DNA of 34,573 bases, taken from contig NZ_JALBUS010000022.1 in assembly GCF_033971885.1 (NCBI RefSeq), positions 1-34,573 of the forward strand. Reading direction: 5' to 3'. Of the stretch, positions 8,369 to 16,204 are shown in pieces. A program made the position numbers and the translations under genes. The first letter of the stretch is position 1. Each line of letters begins with the position of its first letter. The notes beneath the pieces are model-generated. The model was given only the letters and a program-made list of their open reading frames with translations. It was not told the DNA's origin and did no database searches. Source of the DNA: Absicoccus intestinalis. Lineage in GTDB: Bacteria; Bacillota_I; Bacilli_A; Erysipelotrichales; Erysipelotrichaceae.

Positions 8369-9055
8369 ATGGAAATCATTGATTTTGTGGTGGTAGTGGT
8401 TTTAGTAGCTATTGCTGTTGTATTATGTATTTTACCAACAACAATCCAACAATGGTGGGCAAACCATTTATCGTTTGATCATTTTGGAATTCGTACGATC
8501 AAGCGCCGACATGACCAGACCGATACTTTAGGAAATTTTATCTTATTTGCTTGTCTTGTATTCTGTTGCTTATATTGGCAATTGCAAGATTCTTTTATGG
8601 TTATTTATACCGTTCTTTTTGGTATTAGTTTTGTACTCTTGATGGGACAAACGTATCGCATTAGTTCTACATATCCCAAAAAGAAACAAAATTCATTGAT
8701 CTTGGCCATCTTTATCATGAGTGCCATTGCCTATTGCAGTGCTATTGGCCTTTGGAATGGACATCAAATCCTCAAAGATCTACCCGTTTTTCAACAGTCG
8801 CTTCAAAAGCATGCGACATCTTCTTTTTTCTATTATGTCCGTCATTATGAATGGGCCTCCGTTATTCTATCTGGTCTTACCATGTTTTATACATTCTATT
8901 TGATCTGGGCCCAGTTTAAATATATGCGTTTAGAAGATACCTTTAAAGCGGATACTTTGATTTTCTTTTGGATCAAGGTGATTTTTGTCTCTATTCTTTC
9001 CATTGGTTTAGGTTATGGGGGATACGTTTTGATTGCGTTTGCCTATTATTTGTAA
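8369..9055 (+). CDS. Unknown six-helix membrane protein
   Basis: I do not recognise this 228-residue protein. Hydrophobic segments lie at about 5-23, 56-71, 75-93, 109-127, 161-181 and 197-224, with a positively charged loop (KRRHD, 45-49) between helices 1 and 2 and KKKQ at 104-107 between helices 3 and 4. There is no signal peptide cleavage motif and no conserved catalytic pattern that I can see. A GGGAG ribosome site precedes the ATG. It sits between mscS and the aminopeptidase gene, 9 bases before the latter, so it is probably cotranscribed with it. Function is unknown. Confidence 0.8.
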   Translation: MEIIDFVVVVVLVAIAVVLCILPTTIQQWWANHLSFDHFGIRTIKRRHDQTDTLGNFILFACLVFCCLYWQLQDSFMVIYTVLFGISFVLLMGQTYRISSTYPKKKQNSLILAIFIMSAIAYCSAIGLWNGHQILKDLPVFQQSLQKHATSSFFYYVRHYEWASVILSGLTMFYTFYLIWAQFKYMRLEDTFKADTLIFFWIKVIFVSILSIGLGYGGYVLIAFAYYL

Positions 9056-9064
9056 GGAAGTGAA

Positions 9065-10825
9065 ATGATGAATAAAAAACTAGCTATTTTTCGTGAAGAA
9101 ATGAAAAAAGAAAAGATGCAAGCATACATTGTTCCGACCAGTGATGATCATGATACAGAATATGTTTGTTCCCATTTCATGTCACGTGCCTATCTTTCTG
9201 GATTTACAGGAAGTGCCGGTACACTTGTGATTGGATGCCAACAAGCAGCCCTTTGGACCGATGGTCGCTATTTTATTCAAGCCAAAGACCAATTGGCTGG
9301 TTCTGGTATTGATTTGATGAAAATGGGAGTAGAAGGGACACCTACCATTTCGGAATATCTTGTCGATCATTTAGCGAGTGGAAGCGTAGTCGGTTTAGAT
9401 GGTCGCTTGTTTAGTGAAGCAACGATAGAAATCTATGAAGAAGCATTGGATCAAAAAGGTTTGATCTTGAAAACAGATCTGGATCTGGTTGATCGTATTT
9501 GGCCAGATCGTCCTGCGTTGCCGCACACTCCTACCTTTCATTTTGATACACAATATGCGGGAAAGACCATGAACGAAAAACTCGAAGCAGTGCGTGCTCA
9601 ACTATCTACGGATCATTTGGTCATAACCAAGATCGATCAAGTGGCGTGGTTATTTAATTTACGTGCTCATGATATTCCATCTTTTCCTGTCGCTATGGCC
9701 TATGCGATCGTAAGTCAGGATCGGGCTTCCATCTATATCGATGATTCACGTTTAGATGCGATCAGTCGCGACCTTTTTGAGAAAAATGCGATCACGATTC
9801 GACCTTACGAAGCGATATATACGGACATGCAAAAATTAACCGGTACAGTATGCGTTGATCCATATACGATCAATTCTACATTGTATCGTCTGATCGAAGC
9901 AGATATCGTAGAAGATGAGAATCCGATTGAACGAATGAAAGCTTGTAAAAATAGGATAGAAATCGAACAAACCAAAGAGGCTCATTTAAAAGACGCAGTT
10001 GCGATGACACAATTTATGTATTGGTTAAAAACAAATGTTGGCAAGATTTCCATGACCGAAATGTCAGCTACCCAAAAGTTACATGAACTCCGCGCTTCGC
10101 AAGCGGATTTTATCGAGGATAGTTTTGCGACCATTGCTGCCTATAAAGAACATGGAGCCATCGTTCATTATCAATCCAGTCCAGAAACGGATGTAGCATT
10201 ACAACCAAAAGGATTGTTTATGGTTGATAGTGGTGGTCATTATTATCAAGGAACAACGGATATCACACGTACCTTTGTGATGGGACCGATTTCTGAATAT
10301 GAACGAAAGTGTTTTACTTGGGCGCTTCAATGTCATATTCGTTTGGAACAGGCGACTTGGCTTTATGGTTGCACAGGCGAACAGCTAGATATGATTGCCA
10401 GACAACCATTATGGAACCATTCTTTGGATTTTAAACATGGAACCGGCCATGGCGTGGGTCATGTCTTAAGCGTGCACGAAGGACCGAATATGATTCGTTG
10501 GCAACAAGCGTCTGTACCATTTGAAGTGGGCATGATCACAAGTGATGAACCGGGTATTTATATCGAAGGTCAATTTGGTATTCGTCATGAAAATGAAGTA
10601 TTGGCTATTGATTTGGAAAAAAATGATTATGGCCAGTTTATGGGTTTTGAACCATTGACTTGGGTTCCATTTGATGTAGATGGATTGGATGTAAATGAGA
10701 TGCAACCCAATGAAATCGATTGGTTAAATGACTATCATGCGAAAGTGTATCAAAAAGTGAGTCCGTATTTGAATGATCAACAACGACAATGGTTGGCTCA
10801 TGCCTGTCGTTCATTGGCTCAATGA
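9065..10825 (+). CDS. pepP: Xaa-Pro aminopeptidase (M24B, three-domain form)
   Basis: A 586-residue metallo-aminopeptidase that removes N-terminal residues before proline. It has the three-domain layout of eukaryotic-type APP1 enzymes rather than the short PepQ type: two creatinase-like N-terminal domains (about 1-300) and a pita-bread catalytic domain. The five expected metal ligands are all present: D388, D399, H462 (in HGTGHGVGH), E495 (DEPGIY) and E509. No signal peptide is seen, so it is cytoplasmic. An AGGAAGTG ribosome site precedes 9065; the ATG at 9068 is an alternative. The stop overlaps the next start as ATGA. Confidence 0.95.
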   Translation: MMNKKLAIFREEMKKEKMQAYIVPTSDDHDTEYVCSHFMSRAYLSGFTGSAGTLVIGCQQAALWTDGRYFIQAKDQLAGSGIDLMKMGVEGTPTISEYLVDHLASGSVVGLDGRLFSEATIEIYEEALDQKGLILKTDLDLVDRIWPDRPALPHTPTFHFDTQYAGKTMNEKLEAVRAQLSTDHLVITKIDQVAWLFNLRAHDIPSFPVAMAYAIVSQDRASIYIDDSRLDAISRDLFEKNAITIRPYEAIYTDMQKLTGTVCVDPYTINSTLYRLIEADIVEDENPIERMKACKNRIEIEQTKEAHLKDAVAMTQFMYWLKTNVGKISMTEMSATQKLHELRASQADFIEDSFATIAAYKEHGAIVHYQSSPETDVALQPKGLFMVDSGGHYYQGTTDITRTFVMGPISEYERKCFTWALQCHIRLEQATWLYGCTGEQLDMIARQPLWNHSLDFKHGTGHGVGHVLSVHEGPNMIRWQQASVPFEVGMITSDEPGIYIEGQFGIRHENEVLAIDLEKNDYGQFMGFEPLTWVPFDVDGLDVNEMQPNEIDWLNDYHAKVYQKVSPYLNDQQRQWLAHACRSLAQ

Positions 10826-11319
10826 AAGAGCGAATGATTCCTTCTTCGTGTCCGTATTGTCATCATACTTTTGAAATCAAACGTGATACAGTCGTGATTG
10901 CTGGTATGAATCCGAAGATTGATCAACGGCTTGAAGAAGGAACGTATTTTACGCATCAATGCTCTCATTGTCATAAACTTTATTATTTGGAGCAACCATT
11001 TTTATATCGAGATCCAAAGAAAAAATATATATTGATCTTATCCCAGCATAAGCATATTCAAAATCTTCCGGTTGATGAGCAAATCATTCATTGTCAAAAT
11101 GCCTTACAGTTTTTATTTTGTTTCCGGGTCTTATCACGGAATTTAAATTTACGTTTGGTTCTTCATAAGAAACAACAGTTGGAAGAATTAACTCAAAAAA
11201 AGGCAAGATTTGACACGTATGATTCGCATTCACAATGTCTTTGGTTTTTTGTCGATGATCGACTTATGGCGATCCGATTGAACAATGAGGAAAAGCATGA
11301 TATTGTTAAGGAGATTTGA
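10822..11319 (+). CDS. CpXC domain zinc-ribbon protein
   Basis: A 165-residue protein with two CxxC knuckles, C10-C13 (CPYC) and C47-C50 (CSHC), then the LEQPFLYRDPKKKYIL segment typical of the CpXC domain family. Members probably bind zinc; their cellular role is not established. The start at 10822 overlaps the aminopeptidase stop (ATGA); ATG 10834 is another candidate. The C-terminal half (about 80-165) is variable and not recognised. It is followed 23 bases later by galE. Confidence 0.8.
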   Translation: MKERMIPSSCPYCHHTFEIKRDTVVIAGMNPKIDQRLEEGTYFTHQCSHCHKLYYLEQPFLYRDPKKKYILILSQHKHIQNLPVDEQIIHCQNALQFLFCFRVLSRNLNLRLVLHKKQQLEELTQKKARFDTYDSHSQCLWFFVDDRLMAIRLNNEEKHDIVKEI

Positions 11320-11342
11320 AATAGTTAAAGAGGTTCAGAAAT

Positions 11343-12359
11343 ATGAAAATTTTGGTTACTGGTGGAGCTGGATATATTGGCTCGCATACATGCGTGGAAT
11401 TATTGAATGCCGGTTATGAAGTTGTCATTCTAGATAATTTATATAATTCCAATCGTAAAGCGGTGGATCGTATCGAACAGATCACCAATAAAAAAGTGAT
11501 CTTTTATGAGATCGATATCACAGATAAAGAGGCGGTTCAACGCTTGTTTGATGAACAAAAAATTGATGGTGTGATCCATTTTGCGGGATTGAAAGCAGTG
11601 GGTGAATCGGTGCATAAACCGGTTGCTTATTATCATACCAATATGGAAGGGACTTTGATCTTGGTCGACCAGATGCAAAAGCATCAAGTGAAAAATTTAA
11701 TTTTCTCTTCTAGTGCTACCGTATATGGCGAACCAAAAGAAATACCAATTACCGAAAAATGCCCAAAAGGAATTTGTACCAATCCATATGGTTGGACCAA
11801 GTGGATGCTTGAACAAGTCTTAACCGATTTACATACAGCCGATTCAGAATGGAACATCTTATTATTGCGCTATTTTAATCCCATTGGCGCGCATGAAAGT
11901 GGTTTGATTGGTGAGGATCCAAAAGGAATTCCGAACAATTTATTGCCTTATGTAGCCCAAGTTGCGATTGGTAAGTTAAAAGAAGTTGGTGTTTTTGGCA
12001 ATGATTATGATACACCAGATGGTACGGGTGTACGTGATTATATCCATGTCGTTGATTTGGCTAGAGGCCATGTTGCGGCTTTGAATAAATTATGGGAAAA
12101 ACCAGGTGTCAAAGTATATAACTTAGGTACAGGAAAGGGATATAGCGTATTGGATGTGATCCATGCGTTTGAAAAAGCATGTGGACATCCGATTCCATAC
12201 ACTATCAAGCCACGTCGCGATGGTGATATTGCGATGTGCTATTCCAATTGTGACTTAGCCAATAAAGAATTAGGATGGTATGCGCAGTATGATTTGGATG
12301 ATATGTGTCGTTCCAGTTGGAATTGGCAAGTGAAAAATCCAAATGGATATAACGATTGA
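11343..12359 (+). CDS. galE: UDP-glucose 4-epimerase
   Basis: Interconverts UDP-galactose and UDP-glucose for galactose use and envelope sugar supply; a cytoplasmic, NAD-bound enzyme. The 338 residues start with the Rossmann loop TGGAGYIGSH. The catalytic triad is S124, Y149 and K153 (SSSATVYG and YGWTK), matching E. coli GalE numbering. No other galactose genes are nearby; the context is the aminopeptidase-CpXC cluster, suggesting a housekeeping rather than an inducible role. An intrinsic terminator begins at the stop codon. Confidence 0.96.
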   Translation: MKILVTGGAGYIGSHTCVELLNAGYEVVILDNLYNSNRKAVDRIEQITNKKVIFYEIDITDKEAVQRLFDEQKIDGVIHFAGLKAVGESVHKPVAYYHTNMEGTLILVDQMQKHQVKNLIFSSSATVYGEPKEIPITEKCPKGICTNPYGWTKWMLEQVLTDLHTADSEWNILLLRYFNPIGAHESGLIGEDPKGIPNNLLPYVAQVAIGKLKEVGVFGNDYDTPDGTGVRDYIHVVDLARGHVAALNKLWEKPGVKVYNLGTGKGYSVLDVIHAFEKACGHPIPYTIKPRRDGDIAMCYSNCDLANKELGWYAQYDLDDMCRSSWNWQVKNPNGYND

Positions 12360-12380
12360 TCGGGAAACCGATCTTTTTTT
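12358..12380 (+). terminator. Terminator of galE
   Basis: GATCGG-GAAA-CCGATC hairpin followed by seven Ts; the stem starts inside the galE stop codon. Confidence 0.9.
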
Positions 12381-12383
12381 GTG

Positions 12384-12405
12384 AAAAAAAACGGCCGAAG
12401 CCGTT
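12384..12405 (-). terminator. Terminator of the lactate permease gene
   Basis: On the minus strand, AACGGC-TTCG-GCCGTT is followed by a run of Ts (12384-12391 are A on the plus strand), 6 bases after the lldP stop. Confidence 0.9.
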
Positions 12406-12411
12406 GTATGT

Positions 12412-13941
12412 TCATCCAAATAGGATCGTTCCAATATAGGCAAGAATTGACATGGCAATCAAGAAAGTAAGGCCATAAGGAAGAATCATCGATAACAATT
12501 TGGAATCTTCGCCTTTTGCATTTACACTGGATAGACCAATGGCCAAGGATTGTGGCGACAGCATTTTTCCAGCTGCAACCCCTAAAGAATTAAGAGCAAC
12601 CATCCAATAGGAATCGACGTGTAAGTGTTTTGCGGCATCGAGTTGTACGGCACCAAACAAAACGCCAGAATTTGTTCCTGACCCCGTTACAAAAGTTCCT
12701 AAGGCACCAATCCAAGGAGCGAAAAGTGGATAGAAGCTTCCGGTTGCGGCAATCGCAAAAGAGGAAATGGAAGCAATCATACCTGCATAACCCATGACTT
12801 TGGCACATCCCAATACACATATCATGGTGATCATGGTTTCAGACATTTGTTGGATGGTTGCCTTCAAGACCTTTCCCATCGTTTTCCAAGAAGCTTTTTG
12901 GATCAAGCCACCTAAAATGGCAGATAAGAAGATCCAAACACCGGGTGTATTGATCCAAGAAAAGGTTAAGGTCGAGGCGTCTTTGCCTTGATAAATTTGT
13001 ACTTGGCTGGAGAATTGAGCCAATGCTTCATGGATGGGCATCACCAATGCACTGGTCATCAATAAGAAAATAAAGATAAAAATGAATGGTGACCAAGCCC
13101 GAAAAGCTTTTTTTGTATCGATCGTTTCGCCTTTTTCTAATTGGATCTCATAGGCAGGATCGGTAGGCTTTTTAATGCCTAGAGCAATCGTAACAAGCAA
13201 TGAACAAACGCTACCTACGACAACTGCTAATTCGGCGCCAACAAATTTTGCGACAATCAATTGGGGAATCACAAAAGATAATCCAGATGCTAAGGTCAAA
13301 CCAGTGACTCCTTTTAAAGCTTTTACACCTTTTCCTGTGACCATAACGATCAAAAATGGACAAATCAACATGAATGGTGATAATTGAAGCGTTGTCATAT
13401 AGGATAATCCAGTATTTTGTAAGCCTACTAAGTTTGCCAAGGTATTGGTGGGAATGCCAATGGATCCAAATGGAGTTGGGGTACCGTTGGCAATAAGACA
13501 GACTAGGCAAGAAAATAAAGGATCAAAGCCTAAAGATACAAGCATGGATGCAGGAATGGCAATGGCTGTTCCAAAACCGGCCATACCTTCCATAAAACCG
13601 CCAAAGCACCAAGCAATCAACAAGACCAAGATACGTTTATCATTGGATACTGAAGTGATCATTTGTTTGATGATGTCCATACCTTTTGTCTCACAACATA
13701 AGTTGTATGTAAAAACAGCCGCAATGATCACTAAAATGATAGGCCATAAAGCCATTAAGAGGCCTTCCAGTGCGGCACTGAATACATAGTTGGTGGGGGA
13801 GTGCCAAAGGAAGATGGCCAAAACAAGGGAAATGACCAATGAGCCGAATGCGGCCTTGAATGTGGGTATTTTTAATCCCATTAGAGCGACAGTTAACCAA
13901 ATGATAGGTAATAAAGCGAAGATAAAATAGATGAATGACAT
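12412..13941 (-). CDS. lldP: L-lactate permease family transporter (LctP/LldP)
   Basis: A 509-residue, multi-helix (about 12-14) membrane protein of the lactate permease family, which imports lactate (and often glycolate) with protons. It starts MSFIYFIFALLPIIW and carries the family's glycine-rich segments FGGFMEGMAGFGTAIAIPAS and GTFVTGSGTNSGVLFGAVQ. The ATG at 13941 has AAAGGGAAAAG upstream; the open frame extends further but into the bioY control region. It is somewhat shorter than the usual 530-560 residues. No lactate dehydrogenase or lutABC genes are adjacent. It is divergent from bioY. Confidence 0.93.
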   Translation of the reverse strand: MSFIYFIFALLPIIWLTVALMGLKIPTFKAAFGSLVISLVLAIFLWHSPTNYVFSAALEGLLMALWPIILVIIAAVFTYNLCCETKGMDIIKQMITSVSNDKRILVLLIAWCFGGFMEGMAGFGTAIAIPASMLVSLGFDPLFSCLVCLIANGTPTPFGSIGIPTNTLANLVGLQNTGLSYMTTLQLSPFMLICPFLIVMVTGKGVKALKGVTGLTLASGLSFVIPQLIVAKFVGAELAVVVGSVCSLLVTIALGIKKPTDPAYEIQLEKGETIDTKKAFRAWSPFIFIFIFLLMTSALVMPIHEALAQFSSQVQIYQGKDASTLTFSWINTPGVWIFLSAILGGLIQKASWKTMGKVLKATIQQMSETMITMICVLGCAKVMGYAGMIASISSFAIAATGSFYPLFAPWIGALGTFVTGSGTNSGVLFGAVQLDAAKHLHVDSYWMVALNSLGVAAGKMLSPQSLAIGLSSVNAKGEDSKLLSMILPYGLTFLIAMSILAYIGTILFG

Positions 13942-14034
13942 AACTTTTCCCTTTCTCTCGCATTTAGGATACCTTATTTTAATGGGGTTGACTATGAGAA
14001 AGTTTAAAAAGTTCTTTAATAATAAAAAAAAGAA

Positions 14035-14063
14035 TGTTAACCTTTTTTCTGAAGAGGTTAACA
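14035..14063 (+). promoter_or_regulatory. BirA (biotin repressor) operator before bioY
   Basis: TGTTAACC (14035-14042), a 13-base spacer and GGTTAACA (14056-14063) form a perfect inverted repeat matching the Firmicutes BirA operator pattern. The site ends 2 bases before the bioY ATG and contains the ribosome-binding GAAGAGG. Binding of biotinyl-AMP-loaded BirA would therefore block bioY. The birA gene itself follows bioY in the opposite orientation. Confidence 0.88.
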
Positions 14064-14065
14064 AT

Positions 14066-14599
14066 ATGACAAATAAAGATTGGATCCAATGTGCCCTTAT
14101 GGCAGCTATCATAGGAGTATTGGCCCCTTTAGCGATTCCATTAGCTGGGGGTGTGCCGATTTCTTTTGCGACTTGTATCGTGATGCTTTGTGGCAGCCTT
14201 TTGGGATCAAAAAAAGGGGCATGGAGCGTATGTATCTATTTATTATTGGGATGTATCGGAATTCCTGTTTTTGCCGGATATACGGCAGGAATTGGACATA
14301 TTTTTGGGCCTTCTGGTGGTTTTTTGATTGGGTATCTTATATTGGTTTATGTGGTCGGCAAAAGCACGAAAACGGTAGCTCATTTGATTGTTGGTATGGT
14401 CATTGGCAATCTCTTCTTGTATGCTTTTGGTATCATTTGGTTCATGATTGTTTCAAAGAGCACGTTGATGGCTGCTTTGACATGGTGCGTTCTCCCTTTT
14501 ATTCCTGGTGACATTTGTAAGATGATTGCGGTGGCAGTCGTCAGTCCTATTTTGTGGAGATCATTACCATTTTTGAATCGTGACTTCACCAGAACGTAA
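14066..14599 (+). CDS. bioY: BioY biotin uptake S-component (ECF transporter)
   Basis: A 177-residue, six-helix membrane protein that captures biotin; it uses a shared ECF energising module that is not in this window. It starts MTNKDWIQCALMAAIIGVLAPL and has the BioY-typical GGVPISFAT, a TAGIGHIFGPSGGFLIGY stretch and a conserved C-terminal region with PGDICKM. The ATG at 14066 has GAAGAGG upstream, and the BirA operator lies just before it. That rules out the longer in-frame starts. No biotin synthesis genes are nearby, suggesting uptake-dependent growth. The 3' end overlaps birA by 36 bases tail to tail. Confidence 0.93.
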   Translation: MTNKDWIQCALMAAIIGVLAPLAIPLAGGVPISFATCIVMLCGSLLGSKKGAWSVCIYLLLGCIGIPVFAGYTAGIGHIFGPSGGFLIGYLILVYVVGKSTKTVAHLIVGMVIGNLFLYAFGIIWFMIVSKSTLMAALTWCVLPFIPGDICKMIAVAVVSPILWRSLPFLNRDFTRT

Positions 14600-15514
14600 A
14601 ACTTGAATTTGATCGTTGGTTTGGACAACCAACTGGCCATCTTCATTGATATCGATGACCGTTCCTGTATGGATTTTGTTTTGCCAACGATAGGTAATCG
14701 TTTTTCCTATCAACAAAGAACGAGATCGATAGGATTCTATCAATTTTTGATCATCTAGATGTTGGACCCATTTCATGAAATGGGTCCAAATCAAAGCGGA
14801 TAAGTGATTGCGATCGATTTGATCCATGTTCAAGGAACCGGCAATAGGAGTGATATCTTCAGGAAAGGTCATTGGTTTACAATTGATACCAATTCCGATA
14901 ATGATTGATTCAATTTGTTGGGTCTCAAAATTGGCGGTTGCTTCGGTAAGGATGCCACATACTTTTTGTTGACCAACAAATAAATCATTGACCCATTTAA
15001 TTTGACAAGAAATCGATGTCATTTCTTCAATGGCTTCGCATGTTGCAACTGCAGCAGCCAAGGTGACTTTTAGGATCTTTTGTGCAAACGCATAAGGCTT
15101 TAAGATGATCGATAAATAAAGCCCTGTATCAGCAGGAGAATAAAAGGAATGTCCTTGTCGGCCACGTCCAGCGGTTTGTTGATTGGCGACAATCAGGGTC
15201 CCTTCTTGCACATCATTTTCCATCAGCAGTCGTTTGGCATAGTTGTTTGTTGAGTCAATAGAGTCAAATACAAGTACTGGCACATGTGGAAGATAGAATT
15301 GGATTCGAGCTGCATCCAATTTATCGATATCTTGAATCAAATGATAGCCTGCATGAGGCACTGCTTCAATGGCATAGCCATCTTGTTTTAAAGATTGGAT
15401 AGCTTTCCATATAGCGGTACGGCTGACATTGTATTTTTTACATAATACTTGTCCAGATATAGATTGCGAAGGATTTGATAGTAATTCCAAAAGAATTTTT
15501 TGTTTTAAGTTCAT
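14564..15514 (-). CDS. birA: BirA: biotin protein ligase and biotin repressor
   Basis: Joins biotin to carboxylase carrier proteins and represses biotin genes. At 316 residues it is the bifunctional group II type. It has an N-terminal winged helix (about 1-60, with YNVSRTAIWKAIQSLKQDGY), then the catalytic domain with GRGRQG (116-121), KWVND (173-177) and a C-terminal SH3-like domain. The helix-turn-helix agrees with the operator before bioY. The ATG at 15514 is chosen from the family start MNLKQKIL; a TTG at 15538 is in frame. Neither has a clear ribosome site. The coding region holds a 28-bp perfect palindrome (14762-14789). Confidence 0.94.
   Translation of the reverse strand: MNLKQKILLELLSNPSQSISGQVLCKKYNVSRTAIWKAIQSLKQDGYAIEAVPHAGYHLIQDIDKLDAARIQFYLPHVPVLVFDSIDSTNNYAKRLLMENDVQEGTLIVANQQTAGRGRQGHSFYSPADTGLYLSIILKPYAFAQKILKVTLAAAVATCEAIEEMTSISCQIKWVNDLFVGQQKVCGILTEATANFETQQIESIIIGIGINCKPMTFPEDITPIAGSLNMDQIDRNHLSALIWTHFMKWVQHLDDQKLIESYRSRSLLIGKTITYRWQNKIHTGTVIDINEDGQLVVQTNDQIQVLRSGEVTIQKW
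14684..14706 (+). terminator. Weak candidate terminator for bioY inside birA
   Basis: On the plus strand, AACGAT-AGGTA-ATCGTT is followed by a few Ts, 85 bases after the bioY stop and inside birA. The stem is only 6 bp, so the call is weak. Confidence 0.3.
14762..14789. repeat. 28-bp perfect palindrome inside birA
   Basis: The half TTGGACCCATTTCA is followed directly by its exact reverse complement, with no spacer, within codons for WTHFMKWVQ of BirA. Neither strand has a T run after it, so it is not a standard terminator. Confidence 0.8.
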
Positions 15515-15542
15515 AGGTACAGAATAGCATGTTTCCAAAATG

Positions 15543-15558
15543 TTTCAATATATTGAAA
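15543..15558. promoter_or_regulatory. 16-bp palindrome in the birA / marR-gltA gap, candidate operator
   Basis: TTTCAATATATTGAAA is a perfect 16-bp palindrome, the size and AT-rich type bound by MarR-family dimers. It lies 28 bases upstream of the birA ATG and 175 bases before the MarR-type gene. Function is inferred. Confidence 0.45.
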
Positions 15559-15659
15559 AAAATTACATTTTGATATAAAATAAATTACATTAAACGGGAT
15601 TGAATATGAATTTTGCCTTTATAGATTTGACAAGAAAACGATTGAAAGAATCAGCATTT

Positions 15660-15677
15660 TCATTTCATCGGAAATGA
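15660..15677. promoter_or_regulatory. Second inverted repeat upstream of the marR-gltA operon
   Basis: TCATTTC-ATCG-GAAATGA is a perfect 7-bp inverted repeat with a 4-base centre, 56 bases before the MarR-type start. A TTGACA lies just upstream (15627-15632), but no good -10 follows at normal spacing. It is a candidate operator or leader hairpin; no T run follows. Confidence 0.4.
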
Positions 15678-15733
15678 TTGTTCGGGGCGGATGTATAGGA
15701 AATCAAAGGGTTTAGATGAATTGAGGTGAAGAC

Positions 15734-16204
15734 ATGGCCGAAAGAATTGAAAAGGATTTGCTCTATCATGCCATTCGTTCTTTAACAACTCGAGCCATGT
15801 TGGATCGATTATCGTGTGATCGTGAGAAATTATTTCAAAAGATGTCTTCTGCCGATTTTACTTGTATGGTTGTGATCGTCAATCATCCAGGCCGCCTATA
15901 TATCAATGATCTGGCCGAACAAATGCAAATGTCCTTACGACAAATATCTGAAATTGCACAGACTTTGGTTGCACAAGATTTGATTGATTGGGAATTTGAT
16001 GGAAATGGGGAACAAGGCACGTATGTTGTTCCAACCAAGCTTGGTCAGAAAGCAACCCAGGAACAAATCGATATATTAGAGACATATTATACAAAAGTTA
16101 TTCAGCGATATGGGAAAGCACGATTCAAAGACTTGATGGAAGATCTCAACGAATTAGAGGTCATCATGGCCAAAGGCATTTTTGAAATGGAGGAAGAGAA
16201 ATGA
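15734..16204 (+). CDS. MarR-family transcriptional regulator
   Basis: A 156-residue winged-helix protein with the MarR layout: helical ends for dimerisation and a central DNA-binding region at about residues 55-105 (LYINDLAEQMQMSLRQISEI, then a wing ending YVVPTKLG). The ligand is unknown. A GAGGTGAAG ribosome site precedes the ATG. It overlaps citrate synthase as ATGA, so it probably controls this operon, possibly through the palindromes at 15543 and 15660. That link is inferred from position. Confidence 0.85.
   Translation: MAERIEKDLLYHAIRSLTTRAMLDRLSCDREKLFQKMSSADFTCMVVIVNHPGRLYINDLAEQMQMSLRQISEIAQTLVAQDLIDWEFDGNGEQGTYVVPTKLGQKATQEQIDILETYYTKVIQRYGKARFKDLMEDLNELEVIMAKGIFEMEEEK

Noticed and set aside
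13211..13510. Open frames in alternative frames inside lldP, ackA, rho, parE and other genes
   Set aside because: They lie wholly within well-supported genes, lack ribosome sites and show biased composition from the frame they shadow.
13931..14065. Longer N-terminus for BioY starting upstream
   Set aside because: The extension would place the BirA operator inside the coding region and gives residues unlike BioY. The ATG at 14066 has a ribosome site.
14615..14633. GTTGGTT-TGGAC-AACCAAC hairpin in the birA 3' end as a bioY terminator
   Set aside because: No T run follows, so it does not qualify as an intrinsic terminator. The weak structure at 14684 is a better, though still doubtful, candidate.
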